Source of the DNA: Oscillospiraceae bacterium | Lineage (GTDB): Bacteria > Bacillota > Clostridia > TANB77 > CAG-508 | Length of the DNA: 64,000 bases | Reading direction: 5' to 3' | Assembly: GCA_009778695.1 (NCBI GenBank) | Contig: WRFS01000003.1 | Coordinates: 19,974 to 83,973, forward strand | Shown: piece after piece, positions 63,995 to 64,000 of the stretch | How the letters are laid out: every line of letters starts with the position of its first letter | How positions within the stretch are numbered: position 1 is the first letter of the stretch | Position numbers and translations under genes: made by a program | The notes under the pieces: generated by a model | The model's input: the letters and a program-made list of their open reading frames with translations, nothing else | Databases searched by the model: none | Told to the model about the DNA's origin: nothing

Positions 63995-64000
63995 GGAAAT

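Noticed and set aside
1..64000. tRNA or rRNA genes
   Set aside because: No cloverleaf with a TTCRANNC loop and no conserved rRNA words were seen, though a tRNAscan-SE run would be needed to be certain.

Overview
The window is AT-rich DNA from a spore-forming, Gram-positive-type bacterium, most likely an uncultured gut-type member of the Clostridia. The evidence is low GC, strong AGGAGG-type ribosome binding sites, sporulation genes (ytxC, spoIVB, spoIIID, a Spo0A-like regulator and a whiA relative), the ireB-ruvX-DUF1292 block, sortase and LCP proteins, a NuoE/NuoF pair of the hydrogenase type, and no outer-membrane genes. I saw no rRNA, tRNA or CRISPR array. Species-level placement is not possible from the sequence alone.

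Layout. 1-5.5 kb: a large helical-repeat protein, a small gene pair with a frameshifted DUF4160 member, and two flavoprotein electron-transfer subunits. 5.5-10.9 kb: hemW, a GHKL sensor kinase, a previously unlisted 15-codon peptide gene, a Spo0A-like response regulator, an XRE regulator and a shortened WhiA. 10.9-20.6 kb: six co-directional genes in which dockerin-bearing peptidoglycan hydrolases alternate with membrane-anchored beta-sandwich proteins. 20.8-23.6 kb: ytxC, a sortase and VanZ. 23.6-34.5 kb: an exopolysaccharide or capsule locus (initiating phosphoglycosyltransferase, five glycosyltransferases, polymerase, flippase, two acyl/acetyltransferase genes) with an epimerase remnant and frameshifts. 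34.7-41.6 kb: housekeeping genes (AI-2E permease, mrnC, rbgA, LCP, DUF1292, ruvX, ireB, a degenerate GGDEF protein). 41.8-44.8 kb: an 838-aa MinD-like protein with AT-hooks and tandem repeats, and a membrane partner. 45.2-48.8 kb: an ABC/FtsX exporter with a small secreted protein. 49-57 kb: a coiled-coil protein, ftsH, DUF1189, alr and PBP1A. 57.3-60.6 kb: zinc ribbon, spoIIID, a membrane protein, a roughly 590-nt candidate structured RNA and spoIVB. 60.9-63.8 kb: two lipoprotein genes of atypical composition and an ABC-2 transporter.

Two signals stand out as possibly undescribed. First, nine full copies and one half copy of a hairpin element, about one every 6-7 kb: a perfect 27-35 bp stem closes a conserved loop of about 45 nt containing CGACAGCCCTTTGAGGC. 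The stem arms differ between copies but stay complementary within each copy, and further imperfect inverted arms lie outside. Second, a gene-free stretch at 58.55-59.14 kb has a consensus promoter, a closing stem that joins its two ends, several internal helices and a pseudoknot, which is how a large ornate RNA would look.

Together the genes cover envelope building (PBP1A, alr, LCP, hydrolases, polysaccharide, sortase) and sporulation control. At least three genes carry apparent single-base frameshifts, so part of the damage could be assembly error rather than biology.
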